Below are positions 36,019 through 46,115 of a stretch of 64,000 nucleotides of DNA, one piece after another (positions within the stretch are counted from its first letter, which is position 1; each line of letters begins with the position of its first letter). The notes beneath the pieces are model-generated. The model was not told the DNA's origin and made no database searches. It saw nothing but the letters and a program-made list of their open reading frames with translations. Origin of the DNA: Gracilariopsis chorda (lineage: Eukaryota > Rhodophyta > Florideophyceae > Gracilariales > Gracilariaceae); contig NBIV01000042.1 of assembly GCA_003194525.1 (NCBI GenBank), positions 1 through 64,000 of the forward strand. Reading direction: 5' to 3'. The position numbers and the translations under genes were made by a program.

Positions 36019-37087
36019 ATGGTCCGGCAAAAAGACTACAGCGCCGGAAAGGCACGCCGACGCCTCCAACGACGACGTCTGTTGCTTGCATACACGTTAT
36101 ACTCCAACAAAACTCTGATGTTGCGTTTGCATCTCCTTCGCCTTGTCGAAAAAGGTCTTATTGACCTCCAGAACCTACAACTCGGAAGTAGACATATACA
36201 TTCTCACGTGTTCAATCTAAACTGTATATCTACGGAACAATGTCTCCATGGCTTTCGATTTTGTTGGATGATGTTGGCAAAAAGGCTAGCATCATGAATT
36301 GGGAATATCAACTTACGTTTCGTAATCGTTATCGCTGCGACTCGATCAGTGCTTGCTGTATTGTACTAAAACGATTGGCATCCGCAAACACGTGGTATGA
36401 CTTAGAGATCATGTTCGGCATGCGGTACTCACATATTACTGAAATCTTCTGGGAGACTATAGAACACTTCGTTCAAACAAAGGGAAAAGTGATAAAATCT
36501 CTGCGGCAAAGTTTACTGTGTTTTAGAACCAACGTATATGCAGAAGCTATTAGTGGCGTTGGCGCGCCTTTGAATAGGAGCGTGGGCTTCATTGAGTGCA
36601 CCAAGATTGACATATGTCGTCCAGGTGGGGATGGTTGTAATCAAAGAGCATGTTACTCGGGACACACGAGAAAACATTGTCTCAAGTATCAGACAATATC
36701 AACACCTGAAGGACTCATATTTCATTTATATCGCCCCATAATTGGATGTCACCACGATATGACACTTTTACGGAAAAGTGGAATTGAAGAGACAATAGAA
36801 ACGGCCTTTCTATGTATGGAGTTCAGTACTACGTGTATGGAGATCCAGCTTATGTCTTGAGGCCATGGCCACAGACTGCGTTTGAGCGAGCTCTTGCTTC
36901 CGAGGAAGAGAAAGCACTTAATACGTCAATTATTGCTCTGCTGATAGCAGTGGAATGGAACTACAAAGACTTGAAACAATTGTGGGTGCGTAATGGACTT
37001 TTTCGGCATCTGAAAGTACGACGCTTCTCCGTTGCCCTTGTTTATATTGCGTCAGCGCTGGTACTCAATTTAGAAGTATGCATCTAG
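36019..37087 (+). pseudogene. Harbinger (HARBI1-type) transposase, decayed copy 2
   Basis: It begins MVRQKDYSAGKARRRLQRRR, matching the start of the transposase at 47543. The DDE core follows: GAPLNRSVGFIECTKIDICR, STPEGLIFHLYRP, CHHDMTLLRKSG, YYVYGDPAYVLRPW and VEWNYKDLKQL. HARBI1 nucleases cut DNA through a DDE triad in FIDGT / GRRHD / VEW. Here FIDGT reads FIECT, so the first Asp is Glu. The frame shifts at least twice (near 36.25 and 36.82 kb), so the copy is inactive. Its companion gene lies at 39.4-40.5 kb on the other strand, with a clathrin fragment and an LTR piece between them. Confidence 0.75.
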
Positions 37088-37379
37088 AAAGAAGGCCAAG
37101 CTATTAACTTTTTTGGATGCGAGGCACCAGATCTAGATGAATACTGTGGTATTTGAGGAACAACCGATTTTTTTCTTAACAATCTAAAGCACAAAGATGA
37201 TACTGGAGAGGAAGAGGAACTGCAGATTGGTATGCAACGATGGTGACAGTTCTCGGCGTCTGATACACGAAGAGAGGTATATAACGTGTTTCGGAGGAAC
37301 TCTCAGCTCGCGACACAGCTCGTACATGTTTCGGGACTGTAGGTGAGGCGCACAGAGAGTCGGGTAGACGGTCGAAGTG

Positions 37380-38460
37380 CTTCTCAGTGTTGTGGGAGCT
37401 GCCGGGGGAGTCAGCAGCAACTAGTGCTGCTTCTCGATATTTTCCATCTTCAAGGAACTCGTGAAGCGCTACATGAAAAGGGTTTTCGCACCAGGAAAAC
37501 CGTTCCTAGCAGCCAACCGCGTCGCCAATTCCACATCACTGAGCTTTCCCATAACGTACGGAACAACTTTTTCCGGAATTACGTTCACCGCCAAAGCTTT
37601 TTCAGCGCGATTTACTTCGATAACACGACCGGTTGCAGTCTGTTGTGCAGTGGCGAACATGTTTGTCTCAAACATTCTGTTCGTATACAAGGCTTTACCA
37701 CTTTAAAAGTCATACAGATGTACGTAACCCATCTTCCTGACAAGATAGACGACAGAATATTTGCTTCATGTCTGCAGACTAATCGGAACGTCGTTGGTTA
37801 TCTCAGCAGGATAGTAAATATCTTCTACCTTTTACCCGAATCGTGGCGCTCCTGCGGTTTTCTTGTCCGCATTGACCTCAATAATGTGAATTCGTCATAC
37901 ACCAGGAGGATTCTTTTACGCAAATATAAACATAGTGGTGGGATGACCCTCTAGGTTGATTATAGCAAAGCAGGCTGCGTGACCCTCTATCACCTTAGAA
38001 ATTTTCTTTTCGATAGAGTACAACTGCATGTGTTCATCGACACGACCTTCAACAATTGCAGAGATCCCCACTAAGACGAGCCATTCTTCACCTGGATCAG
38101 ATCGATAATTGATTATTTGAGAGTTAGATAGAGAGCTATGTCTGTTAAACATTTTGACAGGTCCTGAGGTGCCATCATCTGCACGCCAGTGATATACAGA
38201 AGTGGAAGTGACGATACTGATGTCTCGCTCAGAAATCCATTTCCAGAATTCAACCCTCTCCGACAGTACATGAGACTTGATGTTAGTATTCTCTTCGAAA
38301 TCGAAAATCTTGAACTTACTGCCTACTCTGAGCGTAATGAGATCAGAAACAGGGTCCATCAACGCAGACTCTGCGGTAATCGGGCACCGCGTGGGTTGAC
38401 TAGAATTCTCCATGAAGTGCAACGCCCTCAGGGAGGGATTCTTGGTACTTGATCGTTTTC
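37380..38460 (-). pseudogene. Clathrin heavy-chain pseudogene (N-terminal propeller and linker)
   Basis: The minus frame 38506-37916 contains CPITAESALMDPVSDLITLR, FWKWISERDISIV, VYHWRADDG, GPVKMFNRHSSLSNSQIINY, WLVLVGISA and MQLYSIEKKISKVIEGHAA. These are unmistakable signatures of the clathrin heavy-chain seven-bladed propeller. The same frame continues past the stop with RIHIIEV, YYPAEITNDVPISLQT, MGYVHLYDF and, in 37690-37469, RLAARNGFPGAKTLF. A frame shift follows and then EFLEDGKYREAALVAADSPG, which corresponds to the linker/first leg repeats. About five in-frame stops (37.70-37.92 kb) and one frame shift make it a pseudogene. It covers about residues 60-400 of a protein of roughly 1,700. 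The first about 60 residues are cut where an LTR begins (38475). No introns are visible. The functional gene must lie elsewhere. Confidence 0.9.
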
Positions 38461-38474
38461 CCGATATTATCGGT

Positions 38475-39290
38475 TGTGTAGTGTGTATATGAACTACGCC
38501 CCACAATGGTGGGTATGGACACGTGGGACACGGTTTTGGGTCAATTGGCGGTTGGCCACAGTAGTGGATGTTGCCACGAAATGTGGAGTATTTTAGTTAA
38601 TATTATTTATTACTTTCACACCCATTTCTGGGAAGCTAGTACTTAGTGCGACGGCGCACTGCCGTCGCACCAGTAAACCTTCCCCAACAAGGGACCCCAA
38701 CCTGGGGAATTGGCTCTAGTTGTTACCGTTTGCGTGCGTGCTCAACTCCTCCTTGGAGGGAAACGCCATGAACCACGGGACATCTAACCCCCTTGCACAT
38801 ATAAAGGGACCCATCACTTGGAGTCATATTATTCCAATTGCATTGGTGTTTCGCCCTGTATAGGGATATTGTTACCGGCATCGCCGTTCGCCCCCGTCGC
38901 TATCGTGACTCACTTCGTCCTCTCTTCCTCCTCTTCGCCCTTCCTTTTCCTTTTTTTAGGGTAGCACCTCCCGCTAGCCGCGGCCCTCGTGTGCGCATCC
39001 GCTCACACACCCCCACTTACGTGGAAACATACCTCTACTGAGGATCACACCCCGCTCACGCGGATACAGATTCTTCGCCTTCACCTCCCTGCGCAAGTCG
39101 CGACAGGTGTCCCTCGTCTTACAAACCGACTTCGCCGTGACACCTCTGGGAGAGCTCTACCCAACTGGGTTCACCTCGTGAAAGGAAGATCCCGAACGTC
39201 TTTCGGTGTTTTTCCCCTTTGGGGCATTGCACCACACTCCATGTCGATGAAACTGATCTGCCAGCGGCAACTTCTCTGACACATGTAGAC
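38475..39290 (+). mobile_element. LTR plus leader fragment of a Gypsy element
   Basis: The LTR spans 38475-38880, from TGTGTAGTG to ...TTACCGGCA, with a TATA-type box CATATAAAG at 38797-38805. Downstream, about 39010-39240 matches the leader of Gypsy fossil 1 at 11380-11620 (CTGCGCAAGTCGCGACAGG, AGAGCTCTACCCAACTGGG, GATCCCGAAC.TCTTTCGGTG). No gag or pol follows, so only the 5' end of an element remains. It lies exactly where the clathrin similarity stops. Confidence 0.7.
38797..38805 (+). promoter_or_regulatory. TATA box within LTR
   Basis: CATATAAAG about 80 bp before the LTR 3' end, the normal place for an LTR promoter and R region. Confidence 0.5.
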
Positions 39291-39447
39291 CTGTCTGAAT
39301 CTATGGAACCGGCAGAGTAAAACAGGGATGTGGACGGCACCACGACAAAAGAGAGCGATAGCACCTCATAGAGGCGAACCGGCCCCCTGTACTACTTCGA
39401 AAATCAAGTTATAAAGATTAAGAGACTCGGATGACTCACTAAAGATC

Positions 39448-40502
39448 TCATGTTGATGCGTTGCTCACATCTTCTTGCTTTAGTTTCTTTCTCAAAGCCT
39501 CTTTAATATACAGCGTGTGCTTTTGCTCTTCGATCGCTTGCATTTGCTCTTCTATTTCAATTTCAGGTCTTTCCTCTTCAAGAGCAATTTTTGTTTTCGA
39601 TTTGCAGTTCATTGTCTCGTAGTGTTGCAGTTCTCTCACCGCTCTTGCCTTTCAAGTTCTAACCTTTCATTTTCAATTTTTCATCTTCGCTTGTCTTGTT
39701 TTGTCGTCTGTTCAAGAATCTGTGAATTAATTGCATCTTAGGATTTTCATAGTTCATAACATGGCCCTGTTTCAATCGTGGAAGACGAATGGTCTTTGTC
39801 TGATTTTCGGCACCGTTTATGACCTGCTTGTTGATTTATTGCTTTTTGTCTAATTTTATTGCCAGCTTCCACAAATATTTGTTCTTCCAACTCAAGCCCT
39901 TCCCTTTTTTCGTAACAGTTGTGCTTTTTCATCGATATCTAATATGAGATCGTCGAGGATAGTTTCCTTCTCGCTGTATACTTCAATGATACCCGTTGCA
40001 GTCTCTTTTTGTTTGTTTTGTTCTCTCCTTGCGCTTACAAGATGTTTGAAACAAATTATTAACGTCTTTTTACTCGGTTTGTGCATGTAGCGAAATACCA
40101 TGCTCAGAATGAGTTTCATGAATGTGCAAAAAAATTGAAAAGTGTTTCTGCTTCACCCTATTTCGATACATGAGGGTCAGAAGCTCTTACAGAGCGTAGC
40201 AGAAAGAGGGAATACGTTTCAGAAAAGCAAATTCGTCTTAAAGCGGTAAGTGTCTCTGTAGATGACTTTGAGACGGAGGTTTTGGGAACGCCTAGGTCTG
40301 GTTTTGATGCTGGAGCAACTTCGTGTTCGAGTTTACGGTCTTTGTTGGGACGACTGCCATTGTTTATGTTGGTCGACGGTTTATTCATGGTGTGTGGGTT
40401 CTTAGTAATCCAGATTTCGTGTTTTTTTAGATTGTACGAAGAGAAGGTCGTACTGTGCAAACCCGTTGTGCATGGTCTTGCATTGCTGGCTGCGCACAGC
40501 AC
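39448..40502 (-). pseudogene. SANT/coiled-coil companion of Harbinger, decayed copy 2
   Basis: Successive minus-strand pieces match the companion gene at 48777-49880. FSETYSLFLLRSVRASDPHV corresponds to FNDFLDLALLKEVQAANAHR (SANT-like helix), then come ILDDLILDIDEK, a KSDKDHSSS stretch and a Glu/Gln/Lys-rich coiled coil (EEERPEIEIEEQMQAIEEQK). In PIF/Harbinger elements a Myb/SANT protein carries the transposase to DNA and the nucleus. The gene is split over at least three frames, so it is inactive. It faces the transposase at 36.0-37.1 kb tail-to-tail, as in the intact layout at 47.5-49.9 kb. Confidence 0.55.
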
Positions 40503-41540
40503 TTTTGCCGGCTACTGATCTCGCAGAGCTGGCGCTGCTCAAATAAACTTTGCCCGAGCGGTCCTTGGAAGTCCTTCGTCAAGGAAAAACCGGAGAGGGG
40601 GACTTTGTGCCCGCTATATTTCGCCTTCGCCTTCGCCTCCGAGCGCATTCAATATCCCAACTACTCTCCAGACCGGCGCTTGCGACGCACCCTGATCTAG
40701 CTTACGTACAAAGATGGCTTTGCACGAATTTTGGTGTGCAAACTTCGTAAACATTTTATACACCAAGTGCAGTTGTGAGACTTGTATTACCTGTTTACCA
40801 TAAACGTCATACGAGCTGGCTAGCGTAAACCCTCTAATGTCTTTCCATGACGTTTCTTCACATCTCTGTGATGAGCAGATGAAGCAACGAGCAATTTTTT
40901 CTTGGGCTCTACGTGTTCCACCAGAGACGTTACCCATATGTAGGCATGATCGCGAAAAAAAAATTGGCCAAAGCCCTCTCCCTCTTGGCTGCTCCCCCTA
41001 GGTGTGCCATGCGCTCAGGGGGAGTATTATTCTGAGGAACTTCCCTCAAAGAGCTATTCGGCGATGTGGGAGCTCACTACAAGTATCGCTGGACAAGCTG
41101 GCATCAGTGTCTGGCCGGACACTTTTGTAGCCCAGTCGTCTCACAGGCGACCCTCCTCTCTGTGACGTTGTGAAGCAGGAGGATGTGAATTCTCCTACAC
41201 CAAATTTGGGTACAGTTGGCGTTAACCTGTATGCCTCGTTAATGTTACATTGCTGTGGAGTCAGACTCTCTACACCCTAAGTTATTGTTGGCTGTTAACG
41301 TCATCTCTGGGCTTGGATGCAACTTTTTACCCTCATACGCTTGAGGTGGTCGTGTTGGCAATTGCTTTCTCTCGAGCGATCATCCCCCGTAAGAAGTATT
41401 GCTGCCTTTCTCATAGCTTTGTCCGGATCGTCCCAGCTCGTGTACGAGTAATATTATCAATGGTGGACCTCTTAGCAGTGTCATTCCTCTTCCATCGTGA
41501 TGGTTTGGAAAATTCTGACGGATTACCCTTGAAGGGTAGT
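40503..41540. other. Intergenic stretch
   Basis: No supported gene. It probably contains the right end of Harbinger copy 2; I could not locate its terminal inverted repeats. Confidence 0.4.
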
Positions 41541-41548
41541 TTATAAAT
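41541..41548 (+). promoter_or_regulatory. TATA-like element of the membrane-protein gene
   Basis: TTATAAAT about 70 bp upstream of the ATG at 41614. Plausible core promoter with a short 5' UTR. Confidence 0.4.
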
Positions 41549-41613
41549 GTAGCACTGCCTTTTTTCTGATATCTCTGTGCCACTCGAGTATCGGTTAGCC
41601 CAGTATCAGAAGA

Positions 41614-43260
41614 ATGTCCTTCCTTGCATGCCCTGGCAACTGTTCACGAGCAGCGTTCATCATCCTGTTTCTGGAAACGCTTCTCATTCTCTTGAGAACA
41701 CCGTCAACGGCATCCGCGACACCTGTACCTGAGGTGCATATCTCGGCTGACAAAGATGTCCCCTTGCTACGTCACGTGAAGAGCATCGGACTGGAAGGAA
41801 CACTTACCCTACTGGAGAGGCTGCGAGATGCAATTGGAACAGCAACACAAGCATGGGGTTTCGGTCCGTCGTTAATGCACTCTGTACATCACTCTCTTGA
41901 ACATGGACCGCTACGAGTGGTATATCGTAACGCAATATCAGCTGAGCTGGGGGCTCTAAAAGGGGCGGGCAGGTTGAAGGAACTGATGACTAGGGGGTTT
42001 GGCACCGTTGGTGTTGTGCGATACTTGTTTAAATCGAACAGAATGAACGTGGCTGGGGAATCTACGCAGGTGATGACAGCGTGTCGCTGCACTGGACATG
42101 ACTGCACTGAAGCGATCTTGCTTCGTCCAGTGAACATCACTGAAACCGGTCCGGACGGAAGGATCCGCCTTACCGGTAGGAAATCTTGCATTTACCAATT
42201 CTACAAAGGTACCTTCACGGACTGCCACTCCGAAACAATCAAGACGCAGGACAAAAGAAAAGGGCAGTCACGACATCACTCAGATTATTGGGTCTTTGAA
42301 GTGAATGCGTCGCAGCATGGAGAGGGCAGTTGGAAGGCGTTGGGGTTTCGCGGGTGGGACTATGCTTGTCACGAAGATGATTTCAAGTCGCTTCCACGGG
42401 TGAACGTGAGTGGCATAGGGATGGCGAACATCAGTTCAGAAATAGAGGACTACCCGCTGAGAAAAGACGAAGGACCGGTGCCGATGGACTCACGGTCAGG
42501 ATGCAGGCCACCGCCAGGTGTGCAATACTTTCGTGACGAGAGGGAAGAAGACGGCGCGCAGTGTGCTGAGACGTACGAATTCAGCATTGCAGCGGGGTCA
42601 TTCCGGGCTTCTCAAATGGATCAAGTGGCGATTGGCATGAAGGCAGACAGCTACACATCGGAGCTTCCAGCGCTACTGAGGTTTTGGGAAGTGCTTGTTC
42701 TCAGTTGTGCAGCGTCGTTGGGGCTGTATTTTGCGCACGCATCTTTAGCAAAGTACCGGAAGAAAGGGTTTTGGTCGCGGTTGAGAACGGTGAAACTGGT
42801 GGCTGTGATTTTGATGTCAGTTGCTTTCGAGGCTTTGCCGCTGCATTTCGCACTGGGCTTCGAAGCGGACGCGAAGAAATGGGCGGGCAGATTTGCATAC
42901 TTGGCGGCAACAATAGCGGTTGGAAAAGATCAGGTGCAGGTGCAGGAAAGTGCATATGGAAACATTGTTGTGCTGACGGCTCTTCTAGGCGAATCTCAGT
43001 ATATTGAAACTCAACTTGTAACGGTTGTGGCTTTCACGGCTGTGGTGGATATCGGGGGGGTGGTGATTCTGTTGGCGGTGGTGTTTGTGCATTGTCGTGC
43101 ACGCGCATCGAGAGGAAAGATGGGTGAGGACGAGCACGATGGGGAGGAGGAGGATATGCAGGATGAGATGGACGATGAGCTGGACAGCGATTGCTCGCAG
43201 TCGTATGATAGTGAAGGGCGAGCAGTGGGTATAAAGAAAATGAAAAATGCGCGCTTGTAA
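41614..43260 (+). CDS. Membrane protein with extracellular Cys-rich region and acidic tail
   Basis: A 548-residue single-exon frame. Residues about 12-36 form a hydrophobic signal peptide or anchor (AAFIILFLETLLILL). Residues 40-350 look extracytoplasmic, with paired Cys (CRCTGHDC near residue 157, CIYQFYKGTFTDC) and Asn-x-Ser/Thr sites (NITE, NASQ, NVSG, NISS). From about 355 to 500 there are three or four membrane helices: WEVLVLSCAASLGLYFAH, VKLVAVILMSVAFEALPLHF, RFAYLAATIAVG and VTVVAFTAVVDIGGVVILLA. The C-terminus is strongly acidic (GEDEHDGEEEDMQDEMDDEL) and ends basic. The frame uses the first ATG and has no breaks. I do not recognise the family. A receptor-like or red-algal-specific surface protein is possible. 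GC and codon use are like the other host genes and unlike the flanking repeats. Confidence 0.7.
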   Translation: MSFLACPGNCSRAAFIILFLETLLILLRTPSTASATPVPEVHISADKDVPLLRHVKSIGLEGTLTLLERLRDAIGTATQAWGFGPSLMHSVHHSLEHGPLRVVYRNAISAELGALKGAGRLKELMTRGFGTVGVVRYLFKSNRMNVAGESTQVMTACRCTGHDCTEAILLRPVNITETGPDGRIRLTGRKSCIYQFYKGTFTDCHSETIKTQDKRKGQSRHHSDYWVFEVNASQHGEGSWKALGFRGWDYACHEDDFKSLPRVNVSGIGMANISSEIEDYPLRKDEGPVPMDSRSGCRPPPGVQYFRDEREEDGAQCAETYEFSIAAGSFRASQMDQVAIGMKADSYTSELPALLRFWEVLVLSCAASLGLYFAHASLAKYRKKGFWSRLRTVKLVAVILMSVAFEALPLHFALGFEADAKKWAGRFAYLAATIAVGKDQVQVQESAYGNIVVLTALLGESQYIETQLVTVVAFTAVVDIGGVVILLAVVFVHCRARASRGKMGEDEHDGEEEDMQDEMDDELDSDCSQSYDSEGRAVGIKKMKNARL

Positions 43261-44039
43261 AAAGAGGCACGTGGCTTGCAGTTTGGTGTTGGGGGACGGT
43301 GGGGGACGGGTCTTCAGAGGTGACACAACTGCGGGAGACGCGCAGGATCGAGAGCGAGGGGACGTGGAGTGAAGGCGGGTGGGGGGGAGGGGGTGGGGGG
43401 TGTGACGCAGGGTGGGGTTGAGGAGTGAGTTCGTTGTCCTCATTGAAGGCGGTTCACGCGATGCGTATGCAGTTTGTTGTTGAACATCTCGTCGTTCGAA
43501 GAGATGGTCTGGTGGTTAGAGCTGGTGTGTGTGTTTGAATGGATTGTTTGGGGGTGGAGGGTTGTGACCGCAGGGGCTTCCAACGGGTGGTTTACTGTTT
43601 ACTGCAGTGGTTTGCGCACGCTCATGCTTGACGGGAAGGGGAGAGGGATCGGCAAGCATATGCGGGGTGCAGAGGGGGGAAGGGGAGCGACGAAGCGTCA
43701 AAAGCTGAACGCGACTTGTGCGTTGTTTGTTTGTGGGCCGATAGAGGGGCAGGGAGACACGCGACACTGTTTGCGAAAGGGTAACTTAAGATAGCCGAGG
43801 AACGGACGGTCAGTGCGGGCAGGCTGTCATCTTGAGAACTTTAACATATTTATAAAAGAGAAGGGAGGCGGCGCAGGTCACGGCGGGGGGGGAAGCGCCG
43901 ACGGCGACGTGCGGCGCGCAACGCGCCACAGCTCGCGAGCCTGCGACGCGCGCCGGCGACGGACAACGACAAAATAAAATCACGTGCCCCGTGCGCGAGC
44001 GACTTAGGGATAGCGCGCGCCGTTTGGTAGCCGCTCACG

Positions 44040-44070
<31 letters not shown>
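44040..44070 (+). repeat. (CT)n microsatellite
   Basis: About 12 CT units followed by a slightly imperfect continuation. Confidence 0.95.
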
Positions 44071-44600
44071 ACCGTGCGCTTGGTGGCGCGCTCTCTCCCT
44101 CCGCGCAGCTTACGCGCCGGTGTCCAGATAGCGTTATCAAAATGCGCCGGTTTTTCGGGCCACACCTCACGCCTGTTTTCCGTGCTTGTTTGTGGCGGTG
44201 GAGCGTTGAAACGCGGCTGTTTTTCGCCGTGCGTGTGCCGGCGGATTGCGCTAATTTGGCGCTTGCGTGTTCAGCGTTTCGACCACAAGGGTTTCTGATC
44301 ACATACAGTTGGTGTAACATAGCTTGGCGCGTCCGTGCAGGAGGCGGCGCGCTGCAGCGCAGATCACAAACGCCTATGCTTTCTGAACCAAGTGAAGAGC
44401 CAACACAACAATTGCAGCCCAGCAAATGGCCCAACGTGCACGGTGTTGTAGATACGTACGTAGATGTACGGGGGATGGTGTTCGACACACGACAACAGTC
44501 AAAAAAAAACGCGACGGACGCGTGGTGTAGGTATAGTGAGACAAGTCGACGTGCTCGTTGAGATTTGTATGGCAATAAATAGGAGGTGCACGACACGGCC

Positions 44601-44603
44601 GAG

Positions 44604-44638
<35 letters not shown>
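44601..44638 (+). repeat. (GA)n microsatellite
   Basis: About 16 GA units after GAGAGC; inverse complement of the (CT)n array at 44040. Confidence 0.95.
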
Positions 44639-44642
<4 letters not shown>

Positions 44643-44666
44643 TAGACGGATAACCCAAAACTGAAA

Positions 44667-46115
44667 TCATTGATTGACCTTGTCCCCCCGCGCAGCTTTT
44701 TGTGCGTCTGTTGTCTCTAGCACAAACAGAGTGTTGTTTGTGGACACTTTTTCCACAGCATCAGCCAGACTATGTCCGCCACTGGCATGACTGCGAAAGC
44801 CCGAACTGGACAGGTAGCCGCGCCCCACGAGCAGTTTGTCGCGTTCAAACGTGTGCAGATCGGCCATGGCGTGCGGCGCATTAATGTTGGCATTGGTCAT
44901 GCCAGAAATGGCCGCACTGGGTTGATTCTTCTCCGCACTTCCTTTACACCAACATTCGCGTTCCCCAGCCTCCCGTCGCTTTCGTTCCGCGCTCAGCTCG
45001 TCGCGCAGTTGCTTGATGGTCGCCTCATGTCGTGACAGTTTGTCCAGCAGCTCCTCGCGGCTGTCAATGAGTCGTCGCGACAAGTAGGCGACCAGAATAT
45101 CGGCCACGGTCTCACAAATTCGCACGGCGGCCAAGTTATCGGCGCGAGCCTCTCGCGGGTTCTCGCCGTTGAGGGCGCAGATGGCGCCGCGCGTCTTGTC
45201 CTTGAGCACTCGCTCCACGGCCTTGCAACGCTCCTCGCGCGGATCGCAGGGCGAGATGCGCTTGAGCAGGGTGGCGAGCGTCTCATCGGAGGTGCCGCCT
45301 ATCATGTAGCAGGCGGCGGTGGTGCTGTCTGAACCGCCGGGCAGTAATCGGTTGCTTCGACGCTGATTGGCGTACAGTTTGCTGGATGCTACGATGGTCT
45401 TGCCGAGTTGGTACGCTTCGAAGACGCGGCCGTTGGCGGTGTCCAGCACAGACTGTGCGCGGGCGCCGTGCTCAGCGGCGTGGACGAAGGAATCGGAATT
45501 GGTTGCGCGGCGCCTCGGGGTGGACAGTACGTGCTTGTCATCTTCGTAGGAGGGGAGGCGGTGGGAGGGGATGTGGGAGGAGTCTAGCGGGGGGGGCGGG
45601 GGAGCGGCGGAGCTGGAGACGGGCGGGTGGATTGGTTGGCGGAGCAGCTCGGAGGTGGGCAGGAGCATGTCGTGGCGCTGCGAAGGGAGGCGGAGGGGGA
45701 GGGAGGAGGCTGGGGGGGGTGTTGGGATTAGAGGAGGTGGGGAGGAGGAGGGGTGGGGTGGGGGGATGGGATGCGGTTGGGAGTGGTTGGACCAGTCGTG
45801 GGGGAAGGGTCGCTTTGTGGGGAGGAGGCGGGAGATGGAGAGTGGGGGGAGGTGGGAGGAGGAGGGGAGGGGGGGTTGGTGGGCGTGGGCGTGGGCGTGG
45901 GCGGGGGCGGGAGCGGGGGGGGGAGGTGGATGGTGCTGGTCTGGTGGGGGGGGGGGTGGGTCTGCGAAGGAGGGAGGGGAGGGTTGGGAGGGTCGGGACA
46001 TTGCAGGGGAGGGGGTGTGTGTGAGGGGGGAGGGGGGAAGGGGGTGGGTGAGGGGGGGGGTGGTGGTGGTGGGGAGCGATGTGGCGGGGGGGGGGGAGGA
46101 GGCGACGACGCTCAT
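44667..46115 (-). CDS. Proline-rich protein with C-terminal helical/coiled-coil region
   Basis: A 482-residue single-exon frame. Residues 1 to about 190 are Pro/Ser/His-rich low complexity (poly-Pro runs; PAHAHAHAH), probably disordered. From about 205 to 390 the sequence is ordered and helical: AAEHGARAQSVLDTANGRVF, EAYQLGKTIVASSKL, ETLATLLKRISPCDPREERC, RICETVADILVAYLSRRLI, then a coiled coil (ELLDKLSRHEATIKQLRDEL). The C-terminal 100 residues are polar. I do not recognise the family. The ordered half argues for a real gene, because alternative frames across the G-rich strand (for example 45571-46470 on +) are pure low complexity. The start Met at 46115 is the first of the frame. Confidence 0.6.
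   Translation of the reverse strand: MSVVASSPPPATSLPTTTTPPLTHPLPPSPLTHTPSPAMSRPSQPSPPSFADPPPPPPDQHHPPPPPAPAPAHAHAHAHQPPLPSSSHLPPLSISRLLPTKRPFPHDWSNHSQPHPIPPPHPSSSPPPLIPTPPPASSLPLRLPSQRHDMLLPTSELLRQPIHPPVSSSAAPPPPPLDSSHIPSHRLPSYEDDKHVLSTPRRRATNSDSFVHAAEHGARAQSVLDTANGRVFEAYQLGKTIVASSKLYANQRRSNRLLPGGSDSTTAACYMIGGTSDETLATLLKRISPCDPREERCKAVERVLKDKTRGAICALNGENPREARADNLAAVRICETVADILVAYLSRRLIDSREELLDKLSRHEATIKQLRDELSAERKRREAGERECWCKGSAEKNQPSAAISGMTNANINAPHAMADLHTFERDKLLVGRGYLSSSGFRSHASGGHSLADAVEKVSTNNTLFVLETTDAQKAARGDKVNQ
45540..46110 (+). repeat. G-rich low-complexity strand (GGGGG tracts)
   Basis: Runs of 3-10 G recur every few bases across about 570 bp of the plus strand, opposite the Pro codons of the gene at 44667-46115. 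Compatible with many overlapping G-quadruplex motifs on the non-template strand. Confidence 0.8.

Larger units (their letters stand above)
43261..44666. other. Intergenic stretch with low-complexity tracts
   Basis: No convincing gene. G-rich on + near 43280-43430. Two dinucleotide arrays in opposite sense, (CT)n at 44040 and (GA)n at 44601, bracket about 540 bp. An open frame at 44142-44561 has no recognisable feature. Confidence 0.5.

Noticed and set aside
44142-44561. 139-codon plus-strand ORF
   Set aside because: No recognisable domain and lies between microsatellites; not distinguishable from chance.
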